Source: Curvibacter sp. (lineage in GTDB: Bacteria; Pseudomonadota; Gammaproteobacteria; Burkholderiales; Burkholderiaceae_C). Taken from it: a DNA stretch of 29,669 nucleotides. Positions 16,206 to 25,009 of this stretch are shown here, piece after piece; within the stretch, counting starts at the first letter, position 1, and each line of letters opens with the position of its first letter. Location of the stretch: contig DNQP01000253.1 of assembly GCA_003500955.1 (NCBI GenBank), positions 1 through 29,669 of the forward strand, in the 5' to 3' direction. A model generated the notes under the pieces. It had not been told where the DNA came from. It saw nothing but the letters and a program-made list of their open reading frames with translations, and did no database searches. The position numbers and the translations under genes were made by a program.

Positions 16206-17739
16206 CCGATCGCTGCCCCAGGCCGAGGAGGTCGACGTGCTGCTGCTGCTCGAGGGTACCTTTCCCTACGTGGCTGGCGGCGTATCCAGCTGGGTCAACC
16301 AGATCATCCGAGGTTTTCCAGAGCTTCGGTTCGGCGCCATCTTCCTCGGCGCCCGCCCGGAGGACTACGGGGACATGCGCTACCAGCTACCCACCAATCT
16401 TGTGCATCTGCAGGTCAGCTACCTCTACGACCAGCGCGAGAGCCCACCCGTCATGCCCGCGCAGGCCGAGCCTCAAATCATGCGCGATGTCGAACGCCTG
16501 CACGCCCTGCTGCATGACGACATTGGCCACCCGGACTGTCCGCAGCTGTTCGCCAGACTGATGGACGAAGCCGGACCCGATGGGCGACTCACCCAGGAAG
16601 TCTTCCTCTACAGCCGCGCGGCCTGGGAATACGTGAAGAAGGGCTACCGCCAGCGCAGCTCCGACCCCTCGTTCGTCGACTACTTCTGGACCATCCGCAC
16701 CATCCACACGCCCTTCTGGCGCCTGCGGGACGTCGCGCTAAGCGCGCCGAGGGCCCGGGTCTATCACTCGATCTCGACCGGTTACGCTGGCATTCTGGGA
16801 CTGCTGCTCAAGCACCGCCACCGACGTCCCTTCATGCTCAGCGAACACGGCATCTACGTGAAAGAGCGCAAGATTGACCTCTACCAGGCGCAGTGGCTCA
16901 AGGACAACCGCAGCGTCTTCGAGCACGATCCCTCGCGGCTGAGTTACTTTCGCCAGCTCTGGATCCGCTTCTTCGAGCACCTCGGCTACCTGACCTACCA
17001 GGCCGCCGACGACATCGTCGCCCTCTACGAGGCCAACCGGCAGCGCCAGCTGGCCGACGGCGCTCCTGAGGAGCGCACCTGCAACGTTCCCAATGGCATC
17101 GACGTACCGCGCTTTGCGGCTCTGCGCGAGCAGCGCGCACCGACACCGCCTCCGGTACTCTGCCTGATCGGTCGCGTGGTCCCCATCAAGGACATCAAAA
17201 CCTACATCCGCGCGATGCGCGGCGTGGTCAACCGCATGCCCGAGGCGGAGGGCTGGATTGCCGGACCGGAAGACGAGTCGCCCGAATACGCCCGCGAGTG
17301 CCGCGACCTGGTGGCCCAGCTCGGGCTGGAAGGCAAGGTCAAGTTCCTGGGCTTCCAGAAGCTGACGGACCTGCTGCCGCAGGTCGGCCTGGTCGTACTG
17401 AGCTCCATCAGCGAGGCCTTGCCCCTCGTGATCCTCGAAGGTTATGCCGCGGGCGTGCCCACCGTTTCAACCGATGTCGGCTCTTGTCGCCAGCTGGTCT
17501 ACGGCCTGCCGGGCGAGGACGAAGCAATCGGCGCGTCCGGCCGGGTGGTACGCATCGCCGACCCCGAGGCCCTGTCCCAGGCGGCCGTCGAGCTCCTGAG
17601 CGACCCGTCCGAGTGGCAACGCGCCAGCGCGGCGGCTATCCGCCGGGTCGAGGCCTACTACTCTCAGGACATGATGTTCGGCCGCTACCGCGAGCTGTAC
17701 GAGAAGAACTTCGGAAAGAGCGCCGCATGGCAGGCATAG
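16177..17739 (+). CDS. pelF: Pel glycosyltransferase PelF
   Basis: A 520-residue cytoplasmic GT4-type glycosyltransferase that polymerises Pel from a UDP-sugar. The N-terminus VLLLLEGTFPYVAGGVSSWV is highly typical of PelF. The donor-binding half has LIGRVVPIKDIKTYI and the EX7E motif (Glu413 and Glu421, in SEALPLVILEG). The length agrees with P. aeruginosa PelF (507). The GTG start at 16177 lies within the end of pelE, so translation is probably coupled. The linked epimerase with a small gatekeeper residue suggests that the donor here includes UDP-GalNAc/UDP-GlcNAc. It overlaps pelG by 13 bases. Confidence 0.97.
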   Translation: MNTTASPISDRSLPQAEEVDVLLLLEGTFPYVAGGVSSWVNQIIRGFPELRFGAIFLGARPEDYGDMRYQLPTNLVHLQVSYLYDQRESPPVMPAQAEPQIMRDVERLHALLHDDIGHPDCPQLFARLMDEAGPDGRLTQEVFLYSRAAWEYVKKGYRQRSSDPSFVDYFWTIRTIHTPFWRLRDVALSAPRARVYHSISTGYAGILGLLLKHRHRRPFMLSEHGIYVKERKIDLYQAQWLKDNRSVFEHDPSRLSYFRQLWIRFFEHLGYLTYQAADDIVALYEANRQRQLADGAPEERTCNVPNGIDVPRFAALREQRAPTPPPVLCLIGRVVPIKDIKTYIRAMRGVVNRMPEAEGWIAGPEDESPEYARECRDLVAQLGLEGKVKFLGFQKLTDLLPQVGLVVLSSISEALPLVILEGYAAGVPTVSTDVGSCRQLVYGLPGEDEAIGASGRVVRIADPEALSQAAVELLSDPSEWQRASAAAIRRVEAYYSQDMMFGRYRELYEKNFGKSAAWQA

Positions 17740-19100
17740 GCTTCGAACTACGCAAGCTGATCAGGAAGCGGACCTTCAGCGGACTGCTGCAGGCCTACGC
17801 CTATGCGGGCATCATCAGCTCGGGTCCCTGGGTGCTTTCCATCATGGGCATCCTGCTGATCGGCGTGTTCAGCCTGAGCGCGATCGATTCCAGCGCGTCG
17901 ATCAGCCAGTTCCAGGTCACGGTGACCTATCTCTTCCTGATCTCGCTCATCCTGACCGGCATCGTGCAGCTGTCCTTCACACGCTTCGTCGCCGACCAGA
18001 TCTTCGCCAAAAACGATACCGCCATCATGCCCAACTTCAATGGGTTGATGCTGCTGGCCATGAGCCTGAGTCTGCTGCTGGCCCTGCCGGCGGCGGCTTT
18101 GCTCTTCCCGGAGCAAAGCGTGCTCTACCGTCTGCTGTTCGCCGCCGGCCTGTCGGTCATGACCGCGATCTGGATCGCCACGGTGTTTCTGACCGGCATG
18201 AAGCATTACCGCGCGATCGTGCTGATCTATTTCCTGGGGTACACCGCCACCATCGTGCTGGCCTTGCTGCTGCGCGACCTGATCGGTCTCGAGGGCCTGC
18301 TCATGGGCTTCGTCGCAGGCCACGTGCTGCTGTTGCTGGGCATGATCTGGCTGGTGTACCGGAACTACCACTCCGACCGCTTCATCGCTTTCGACATCTG
18401 GAAACCGGGTGCCATGTACACCAGCCTCATGGCCTCCGGATTCTTCTTCAATCTCGGCGCCTGGATTGACAAGATGATGTTCTGGTACTACCCGGACACC
18501 GGCCAGGCGGTGATCGGTCCGCTTCACGCCTCAGTGATTTACGACATCCCCATCTTTCTGGCCTACCTCTCGGTCATCCCGGGCATGGCGGTCTTCCTGG
18601 TGCGTATCGAGACCGACTTCGTGGAGTACTACGTCAAGTTCTACGATGCCGTGCGTGAGGGCGCGACGCTGGACTACATCGAGCGCATGCGCAACCACAT
18701 GGTCTACTACGTGCGCCGCGGGCTGTTCGACATCGCGAAGATCCAGGCCATCGCCGTGCTGGTGACCCTGGTGCTGGGCGAGCGCATCCTGCTCCTCCTC
18801 GGCATCTCCACGCTGTACCTCCCGCTGCTCTATATCGACGTGGTCGGCGCCGCCCTGCAGGTGGTGATGCTCGGTATCCTGAACGTTCTGTTCTACCTGG
18901 ACCAACGTCGCGCCGTCCTGCTACTCACCGGACTGCTGCCGGTGTTCAATCTGGCCTTCACGGCCCTCTCATTGCAGCTGGGTGCGAACTGGTTCGGCTA
19001 CGGCTTTGCCTTCGCGATGCTACTGACGGTGCTGCTCGGTCTGTGGATCCTCAACCGCAAGCTGGACCATTTGGAATACCAGACCTTCATGTTGCAATAG
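17727..19100 (+). CDS. pelG: Pel inner-membrane transporter PelG
   Basis: A 457-residue polytopic membrane protein with about 12 hydrophobic helices. It matches PelG (456 residues in P. aeruginosa), a Wzx/MATE-like member of the polysaccharide transporter superfamily. The N-terminus MAGIGFELRKLI and the FETDFVEYY-like segment (RIETDFVEYYVKFYDAV, about 292-308) are characteristic. It carries the polymer made by PelF across the inner membrane, in complex with PelD and PelE. The ATG at 17727 overlaps the end of pelF. It is the last Pel gene, and no terminator-like hairpin with a T-run is evident in the 91 bases that follow. Confidence 0.96.
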   Translation: MAGIGFELRKLIRKRTFSGLLQAYAYAGIISSGPWVLSIMGILLIGVFSLSAIDSSASISQFQVTVTYLFLISLILTGIVQLSFTRFVADQIFAKNDTAIMPNFNGLMLLAMSLSLLLALPAAALLFPEQSVLYRLLFAAGLSVMTAIWIATVFLTGMKHYRAIVLIYFLGYTATIVLALLLRDLIGLEGLLMGFVAGHVLLLLGMIWLVYRNYHSDRFIAFDIWKPGAMYTSLMASGFFFNLGAWIDKMMFWYYPDTGQAVIGPLHASVIYDIPIFLAYLSVIPGMAVFLVRIETDFVEYYVKFYDAVREGATLDYIERMRNHMVYYVRRGLFDIAKIQAIAVLVTLVLGERILLLLGISTLYLPLLYIDVVGAALQVVMLGILNVLFYLDQRRAVLLLTGLLPVFNLAFTALSLQLGANWFGYGFAFAMLLTVLLGLWILNRKLDHLEYQTFMLQ

Positions 19101-19106
19101 GGCTGC

Positions 19107-19135
19107 TTGAAATACTGGCGCGACTGGCCTATCCT
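19107..19135 (+). promoter_or_regulatory. Candidate sigma-70 promoter for the TPR gene
   Basis: TTGAAA (19107-19112) and TATCCT (19130-19135) are separated by 17 bases, the ideal spacer. They lie 57 bases before the next start. This suggests the TPR gene can be expressed independently of pel. Confidence 0.45.
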
Positions 19136-19191
19136 TGCCTCCCCGGACGCTGATCCGCGGCCATCTCGCCGCCGCCCGGAGGGAGGCTCCC

Positions 19192-19647
19192 ATGCACACC
19201 CGTGATTTCTCAGCAGCCTTGCTCTCGGTCCTGCTGCTGGCCGGCGCGGCTGGCGCAGCCGATGACGGTTACGGCGGCGGCGCCAGCGACGACGAGCTGC
19301 GCCCCGCCCGCATGCAGATTGCAGACAAGAACTGGCAGGGTGCCGTGGCCACGCTCAACGCCTACACGCGCACCCATCCGAAGAGCGCCGACGGCTACAA
19401 CCTGCTGGGCTACAGCTATCGCCAACTGCAGCGCTACAACGAATCACTCGACGCCTACCAGCGCGCACTCACGCTCGATCCCAAGCACCGCGGCGCGCAT
19501 GAGTACATCGGCGAGGCCTACATTGCTCTGGGCCGGCTCGACAAGGCCAAGGAGCATCTGGATGCGCTGGACAAGATCTGCTTCCTGCCCTGCGAGGAAT
19601 ACCGCGATCTGAAGCGCTCCTACGAAGCGGCCCTGCGCAGCAAGTAG
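19192..19647 (+). CDS. Secreted TPR protein following pelG
   Basis: A 151-residue protein with a cleavable signal peptide (about 1-21, LLLAGAAGAA) and two to three TPR repeats (DGYNLLGYSYRQLQRYNESLDAY and then HEYIGEAYIALGRLDKAKEHL spans). It ends in a helix containing a Cys-x4-Cys pair (ICFLPCEEY). It is probably periplasmic; the cysteine pair could form a disulfide. The start at 19192 has GGAGG upstream. It follows pelG by 91 bases on the same strand, with its own promoter candidate, and converges with the LOV-GGDEF-EAL gene. It could assist Pel export or be unrelated. It is not one of the standard seven Pel proteins. Confidence 0.85.
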   Translation: MHTRDFSAALLSVLLLAGAAGAADDGYGGGASDDELRPARMQIADKNWQGAVATLNAYTRTHPKSADGYNLLGYSYRQLQRYNESLDAYQRALTLDPKHRGAHEYIGEAYIALGRLDKAKEHLDALDKICFLPCEEYRDLKRSYEAALRSK

Positions 19648-19663
19648 TCTGGAGCGGCGACGC

Positions 19664-22378
19664 TCAGGCGATCGCCCAGAGGGCGTAGGCCGGCACCGGG
19701 CGGCCGACCAGGTAGCCCTGCAGCACATCACAACCCTTGGCGCGCAGGAAGTCGGCCTGGGCCTCGGTCTCCACGCCCTCGGCGATGACGCGCATGCTCA
19801 TCTGGTGCGCCATGGCGATGATGGCACCGCAGATGGCGGCATCCATCGGGTCGGTCGTGATATCGCGCACAAAGCTGCGGTCGATCTTGACGCAGTCGAC
19901 CGGAAAGCGCTTGAGATAGCTCAAGCTTGAGTAGCCGGTACCGAAGTCGTCCAGCGCCACCCCGACACCACACGCGCGCAGCGCCGCCAGCGTGCCGCTG
20001 ATGAGTTCGGGCTGGTCCATCATCACCGACTCGGTGATCTCCAGGTGGAGCAAGGGCGGCGGCAGGCCAGTGCGTAGAAGCACGCGCTCGATCACCTCGA
20101 CCAGATTGGATTGCTTGAACTGGATCGCCGAGACGTTCACAGCCACCGGCACATGGCAAAGCCCCGCGGTACGCCACTGCTGGTTCTGCCTGCAGGCCTC
20201 TTCCAGCACCCATTCGCCCAGCGGCACGATCACGCCGGTCTGCTCCGCCAACTCGATGAACTGCAGGGGCGAGACCAGCTCGCCACCGCGGCGCCAGCGG
20301 ATCAGGGCCTCGAAGCCGACCAGCTCGCCGGTGACCGTGTCCGTCTGGGCCTGGTAATGCAGCTCGAACTCCTGCCGCCCCAGCGCCTTGCGCAGGTCTC
20401 GCGTGAGCTCCAGGCGCTGCTCCCCGCCCACGTTGTGGTCCGGCTGGTAGCTGCGCACCACACCACGGCCGTCGGCCTTGGCCCGGTACATCGCGAAGTC
20501 GGCGTGCTGGATCAGCTCCATGGCGGTCAGGCCATCACGCGGATAGCTGGCGAGGCCGATGCTCGCCGCCACGAAGTAATCCTTGCCCTGCAGCTCGACC
20601 GCCTCGGTCAGACCTGTACGCAAGCGCTCCACAGCCTGCATAAGCTCTGCCGACTCTCCCAGACCATCGAATACCACAACGAACTCATCGCCGCCGAGCC
20701 GCGAGACGGTATCGCCGGGCCGGACCGCAGTACTGAGGCGGCTGGCCACGGCCTTGAGCACCTCGTCGCCCGCTGCATGGCCGATGCTGTCGTTGAAGGT
20801 TTTGAAGTTGTCCAGATCGATGAAGGCAACGGTAAAGCGCGCCCCGCTGCGCTGTCCCTGGTGTATGGCCTGCGCCAAGCGGTCCTCCAGCAGCTGTCGG
20901 TTCGGCAGGCCGGTCAGCGTGTCATGGTGGGCGCGGTGCGCCAGCTCTCGCTCGAAGCGAACGCGCTCGCTGACATCGGTCTGGACGCCTACAAAATGCG
21001 TGACCCGGCCCTGCGAGTCGCGTACCGGCGCCAGCCGCAGATCATTCCAGAACAGGCTGCCGTCGCGCCGGTAATTGCGCAAGGTGACCTCGGCGGTGCG
21101 CTGCTCGCGCAGCGCTAGACGTAATTCCTCCAGCCCGGGCTGCGCACGGTCCTCGCGCTGGAGGAATCGGCAGTTGCGCCCGAGGACCTCCTTCGCCGAA
21201 TAGCCGGTCATACGCTCGAAAGCCGGGTTGATGTAGACCATGGGATAGTCGGGCTGCGTCGCGTCACAGATCACGATGCCTTCGATCGTCGCCTCCACGG
21301 CCGCCCTCTGCAGCGTCAGCCGCTCGAGCATGCGGCTCAGGCCGGCGTGCAACTGCTGGAATTCCAACGAGGCGCTGGTGCGCGGCCCCGAGGACGCGCC
21401 GTCCTCGCCACGGCCAGCGGCTTGCATGCGGCTGAGTAACTGGCGCATAGGCTCCGTCACCTGCTGGTGTGCCAGCCAGAGCGCAAAGGCCAGGCCCAGC
21501 AGAGTCCCCGAAAGCACTACGCCCAGGTTGCGGCGCAGCTGCGCCAAGCCGGCGCCGAGCACCTGCTCACGATCAGCGCTGACCGCGACGTACACGCGCG
21601 GACGCTCGCTCTCGTCCACCGCTGCTAGCACGTGCATGAGCTGCGCACCTGCGTCAGAAACCGTCTCGAATACGCCTTGTCGCCGCTGCAGGACGGCCTC
21701 ACGCAGACCCGCGTCGGCGATCGGCCGGCCGATTGCCTCGACTGGCGACTGCGTGGATGCCAACAGCAATCCCCGATCATCGACCACGTCGGCGCGGATG
21801 ACCCTCGGCAGGCGCAGCTCCTTCAGCCGCTGGTCGAGCCTGATCAGGTCCAACCCTGCATAGCTCACGCCCTTGAGCTGATTGCCGTAGTCGTAGACGG
21901 GCATGGCGAACGCCAGGGCTGGCCGTCCGCTGGCCCGCCCGAACACGTACTCTCCGATGGTGAACTTCTCGGTGCGCAGCGCCTCGCGGAAATATTCGCG
22001 ATCGCTTGCGTTGAAACGCGCCGTCGTCGCGGGACCGACACAGCGTAACTCCCCCTCCAGCGTGAGCACGCCGATGCTGTTGTAGGCTGAGCTGACCGCC
22101 GCCACATTGGCGACGTATTCCTGGCAAAGCTGGGGCAGGTCAGAGCGCCGGACCGATGGGCCGGCCGCGATGGTGCCGAGGACCTGCCGTGCGCCCTCGA
22201 TCGCCTGCTCGAGGCTGGCGACAGCCAAGCCGGCGACGGCCTGCAGATCCTGCTGTGTACGACGCAGCGCGTCCGCCTGATCCCGATCATGGCTGTAGCT
22301 CAGCCAGGCAATGCTGGGCAGCACCGCCACCAAAGTCAGCAACAAGAGCCAGGTGCGCAGCCGAATTGATCGAAGCAT
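19664..22378 (-). CDS. Membrane Cache-LOV-GGDEF-EAL protein, c-di-GMP turnover with blue-light sensor
   Basis: A 904-residue protein. Membrane helix 1 is at about 8-28. A periplasmic Cache-like domain follows (about 30-275, ASDREYFREAL, GRASGRPALAFAMPV), then helix 2 (about 284-303) and a HAMP-like linker. A PAS domain of LOV type spans about 358-475, GGDEF about 485-640 and EAL about 655-904. The LOV residues are complete: Cys403 in GRNCRFLQ, Gln407, Asn435, Asn445 and Gln466. GGDEF is intact (562-566) with the RPGD inhibitory site (553-556). The EAL domain keeps Glu690-Ala-Leu, Glu780, Asp810-Asp811, Lys831 and Glu867, so both synthesis and hydrolysis of c-di-GMP are possible. No clear Shine-Dalgarno sequence precedes it. 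It lies next to pel, whose PelD receptor it could feed or starve. Confidence 0.94.
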   Translation of the reverse strand: MLRSIRLRTWLLLLTLVAVLPSIAWLSYSHDRDQADALRRTQQDLQAVAGLAVASLEQAIEGARQVLGTIAAGPSVRRSDLPQLCQEYVANVAAVSSAYNSIGVLTLEGELRCVGPATTARFNASDREYFREALRTEKFTIGEYVFGRASGRPALAFAMPVYDYGNQLKGVSYAGLDLIRLDQRLKELRLPRVIRADVVDDRGLLLASTQSPVEAIGRPIADAGLREAVLQRRQGVFETVSDAGAQLMHVLAAVDESERPRVYVAVSADREQVLGAGLAQLRRNLGVVLSGTLLGLAFALWLAHQQVTEPMRQLLSRMQAAGRGEDGASSGPRTSASLEFQQLHAGLSRMLERLTLQRAAVEATIEGIVICDATQPDYPMVYINPAFERMTGYSAKEVLGRNCRFLQREDRAQPGLEELRLALREQRTAEVTLRNYRRDGSLFWNDLRLAPVRDSQGRVTHFVGVQTDVSERVRFERELAHRAHHDTLTGLPNRQLLEDRLAQAIHQGQRSGARFTVAFIDLDNFKTFNDSIGHAAGDEVLKAVASRLSTAVRPGDTVSRLGGDEFVVVFDGLGESAELMQAVERLRTGLTEAVELQGKDYFVAASIGLASYPRDGLTAMELIQHADFAMYRAKADGRGVVRSYQPDHNVGGEQRLELTRDLRKALGRQEFELHYQAQTDTVTGELVGFEALIRWRRGGELVSPLQFIELAEQTGVIVPLGEWVLEEACRQNQQWRTAGLCHVPVAVNVSAIQFKQSNLVEVIERVLLRTGLPPPLLHLEITESVMMDQPELISGTLAALRACGVGVALDDFGTGYSSLSYLKRFPVDCVKIDRSFVRDITTDPMDAAICGAIIAMAHQMSMRVIAEGVETEAQADFLRAKGCDVLQGYLVGRPVPAYALWAIA

Positions 22379-22539
22379 GGTTCACAGCGGGTCGGGCGCA
22401 GCATCTGGATGGCAGGGCCAGCCCGACGGGCTCACCCACGCTGGCAGACATGCCACTGCAGACACTCTAGCCGAGCTGGTCCCGGCGCGCCAGCCGGATT
22501 TGCCCCTGCAACATGCTCAGGTATAGGGCGGCATGCGCC

Positions 22540-24966
22540 TCAGGACTTGAGCAGCCGCGGCCTGCGTTCCGCCCGCCCCGACGCCTGGCAGGCCTTGCGG
22601 TACTCCTGCAGCGTCCTCTGCGCACGGCCCAGCACCGTATCGGGCGCATAGCCACCTGGCCCCGGCTCGCCATACGGCAGCCCGCTGAGCAGGGCCATGC
22701 CCTCCCCCGCAGTGTCGGCGGTCCAGATCTGGAAGCGGCCCTGCGCCACGGCGTCCACGACCTGCGGCGCCAGCATCAGATGGCGGCGGTTGCGGCGCGG
22801 GATCAGCACCCCCTGGGGACCCGTCAGGCCCAGGCGCTCGCAGCTGCGGAAATAGCCCTCGATCTTCTCGTTGATGCCACCCACGGGCAGCAGCTCGCCA
22901 TGCTGGTTGAGCGCGCCCGTCACGGCGATGCCCTGGCGCAGCGGGGCCGCCGCCAGCGCGGACAGCAGGGCCGCGAACTCCGCGAAGGAAGCGGAGTCGC
23001 CCTCGACCCCGCTGTACTCCTGCTCGAACACCACCGCCGCGTTGAGCGCCAGTGGCGTGACGTGCACGAAAAGCGCGGCCAGATGGCTGTGCAGGATGAG
23101 CACGCCTTTGTCATGGATGGGGCCCGAGAGCTCCACCTCACGCTCGATGTTGAGCAGCCCCTCGTCGCCGGCGTGCGTGCGCGCCGTCACGCGCACAGGA
23201 AAGCCGAAGCGGTAGTCGCCCAGATCGACCACGGTCAGGCCGTTGACCTGGGCGACCTTCTCGCCGTCCACGTCGAGCAGGCGTTCACCGTCGCTCAGGG
23301 TTTCCTGCAGGCGCTGTTCGGGGTAGTTGTGGCGATGGATGCGCGCCTGCTGCGCGGCCTGCACATCGGCCGCCTCGACCCGCGCGGCGCCGCGTGCGCG
23401 CGCCATGGCCGCGGCTTCCATCACCAGCGTCTCGCTGTGCGCGAAGATGGCGCTCTGGCGTGTCTGGTCCTCGGCCTCACGGTGGGCCTGCTCCAGCAGC
23501 ACGGCCACAGCCTCGGCCGTGAAGTGCGGCAGGCCCAGGCGACGGCAGGTATGGGCAACGAAGATACCCGTGGCACGGTAGGTGCCGGCGCTGGCGCGGA
23601 AGCTCTCGGCGAAGTCCACCTTGCAGCGCAGGTGGCGCGCGAACTCCGGGTCGCCCTCCTGCACGGCGTAGTACTCCTCCACCGAGCCCACGAGGATGAT
23701 CTTCACGTGCACGTCCACCGGCTCGGGCTGCAGCGAGACGGCGGCGATGGGCGCGTAGAGCATGCCCGGCTCCTCGATCTGCAGGCGGCCGCCGCGCAGG
23801 AAGCGGCGCAACTTCTCCCACACCGGTTCGTCGGCCAGCAGGTCACGCAGGTGCAGCATCAGAAAGCCGCCATGCGCACGCAGCAGGCTGCCGGCGCGGA
23901 TGCGGCTGTGGTCCGTCACCAGCACATCGTTCTCGTTCTGGTATTCGATGCTGCCGAACAGGGCGCGGAACACCGGGTTGTCCTCGACGATCACCGGCGC
24001 TCCCACACGGCCGTACTGGTCCACCACCAGGTTCACCTGGTAGCGCGCCAGCACCTCGGCCAGCGCAGCGGCACGCAGGCTGTCGTCCTCGTCCCCGCTG
24101 CCGGGCTGGAACAGCTCCAGGTTCTCCAGCACATCGTGCGCCACCTGGTCCAGGTAGCTGCCGAGCTTGACCGTGTCCTTGATCTGCTTGCGCAATTCAT
24201 TGCGGATCTCCTGCAGCTCGTGCTCCAGCAGGGGCTTGACCACCTGACGGCGCAGCGCGGCCAGGCCTTCGTTGAGCACGCGCTCCAGCGCACGGGTCTT
24301 TTCCAGATAGCGGGTGATCTCGCCACGCAGCTCTTCCTCGAGCCGGTCGGTCTCGGCGCGCTTGTCCTTGGGTAGAGCCAGCAGCTTGCCCTCGGTCATG
24401 GGCTCGCCCTTCTCGTCGCGCAGGGTCAGCGCCAGGTGGCCCTCGTCGCGGAGGATGGCGAAGCTGCGCGCCTCGGCATAGGCGTCGAGCTCGGCAAAGG
24501 CGCGCAGGTCTTCGGCCTTGTAGGTCTTCTGCAGGTGCGCGCTTTCGGTACGGTAGTCCTCGCCATCGAGGCGCTTGGGGATCTCTGTCTGCAGGGTCTT
24601 GACCAGCTGGGCCATGAGCTGGCGCAATTGCCGCCCCTGCCCGGGCGGCATGCGCAGCGCGCGCGGGCGCTCTGGGGCGTCGAAGTTGTGCAAGAAGCAG
24701 AGGTCAGGTGGCACGGGTCGTGCCGCAGCCACCTCATGCATCATCTGCACCAGCAGCGTGCTGCGCCCGCTGCCCACCTCGCCCAGCACGAAGAGGTTGT
24801 AGTCCGGCGCATCCATCTGCAAGCCGAAGCGCGCGGCCTCCTCGGCACGCTCCTGCCCGATCCAGGGCAGGGGCTGGTCCACCAGTTCGGCGGTGTCGGC
24901 AAAGCCCAGCGTGGCGGGGTCCACGCGCAGGCGCAGATCAGCGGGCGGCAGGGGGGTCAGGGCCAT
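22540..24966 (-). CDS. Lon-like ATP-dependent protease (non-canonical Lon/AAA family)
   Basis: An 808-residue protein of the Lon-related family that has an AAA-type ATPase portion in the first two thirds and a C-terminal Lon (S16) protease domain. The Ser-Lys dyad is Ser658 (EGDSASFAEF) and Lys701 (GGINEKIEGYF); the 43-residue spacing equals that of E. coli Lon Ser679/Lys722. The Walker A-like loop is GEVGSGRST (62-70), with Arg68 where lysine is usual. A long charged helical insert (about 150-290) lies between. It lacks the classic Lon N-terminal domain. Its cellular substrates are unknown. It is 43 bases downstream of the thioesterase on the same strand; that gap includes a GC-rich hairpin (24978-24992). 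The 161-base gap after its neighbour upstream on the map (22379-22539) shows no gene. Confidence 0.92.
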   Translation of the reverse strand: MALTPLPPADLRLRVDPATLGFADTAELVDQPLPWIGQERAEEAARFGLQMDAPDYNLFVLGEVGSGRSTLLVQMMHEVAAARPVPPDLCFLHNFDAPERPRALRMPPGQGRQLRQLMAQLVKTLQTEIPKRLDGEDYRTESAHLQKTYKAEDLRAFAELDAYAEARSFAILRDEGHLALTLRDEKGEPMTEGKLLALPKDKRAETDRLEEELRGEITRYLEKTRALERVLNEGLAALRRQVVKPLLEHELQEIRNELRKQIKDTVKLGSYLDQVAHDVLENLELFQPGSGDEDDSLRAAALAEVLARYQVNLVVDQYGRVGAPVIVEDNPVFRALFGSIEYQNENDVLVTDHSRIRAGSLLRAHGGFLMLHLRDLLADEPVWEKLRRFLRGGRLQIEEPGMLYAPIAAVSLQPEPVDVHVKIILVGSVEEYYAVQEGDPEFARHLRCKVDFAESFRASAGTYRATGIFVAHTCRRLGLPHFTAEAVAVLLEQAHREAEDQTRQSAIFAHSETLVMEAAAMARARGAARVEAADVQAAQQARIHRHNYPEQRLQETLSDGERLLDVDGEKVAQVNGLTVVDLGDYRFGFPVRVTARTHAGDEGLLNIEREVELSGPIHDKGVLILHSHLAALFVHVTPLALNAAVVFEQEYSGVEGDSASFAEFAALLSALAAAPLRQGIAVTGALNQHGELLPVGGINEKIEGYFRSCERLGLTGPQGVLIPRRNRRHLMLAPQVVDAVAQGRFQIWTADTAGEGMALLSGLPYGEPGPGGYAPDTVLGRAQRTLQEYRKACQASGRAERRPRLLKS

Positions 24967-25009
24967 GGCCCCATTGTGCGCCGCTGCGGCGCCTGGAACA
25001 TGATCTGCG

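Noticed and set aside
22513..24375. A 620-codon open frame antisense to the Lon-like protease
   Set aside because: It is a shadow frame with His/Gln/Val/Ala-rich low-information sequence; the minus-strand protease has all its motifs.
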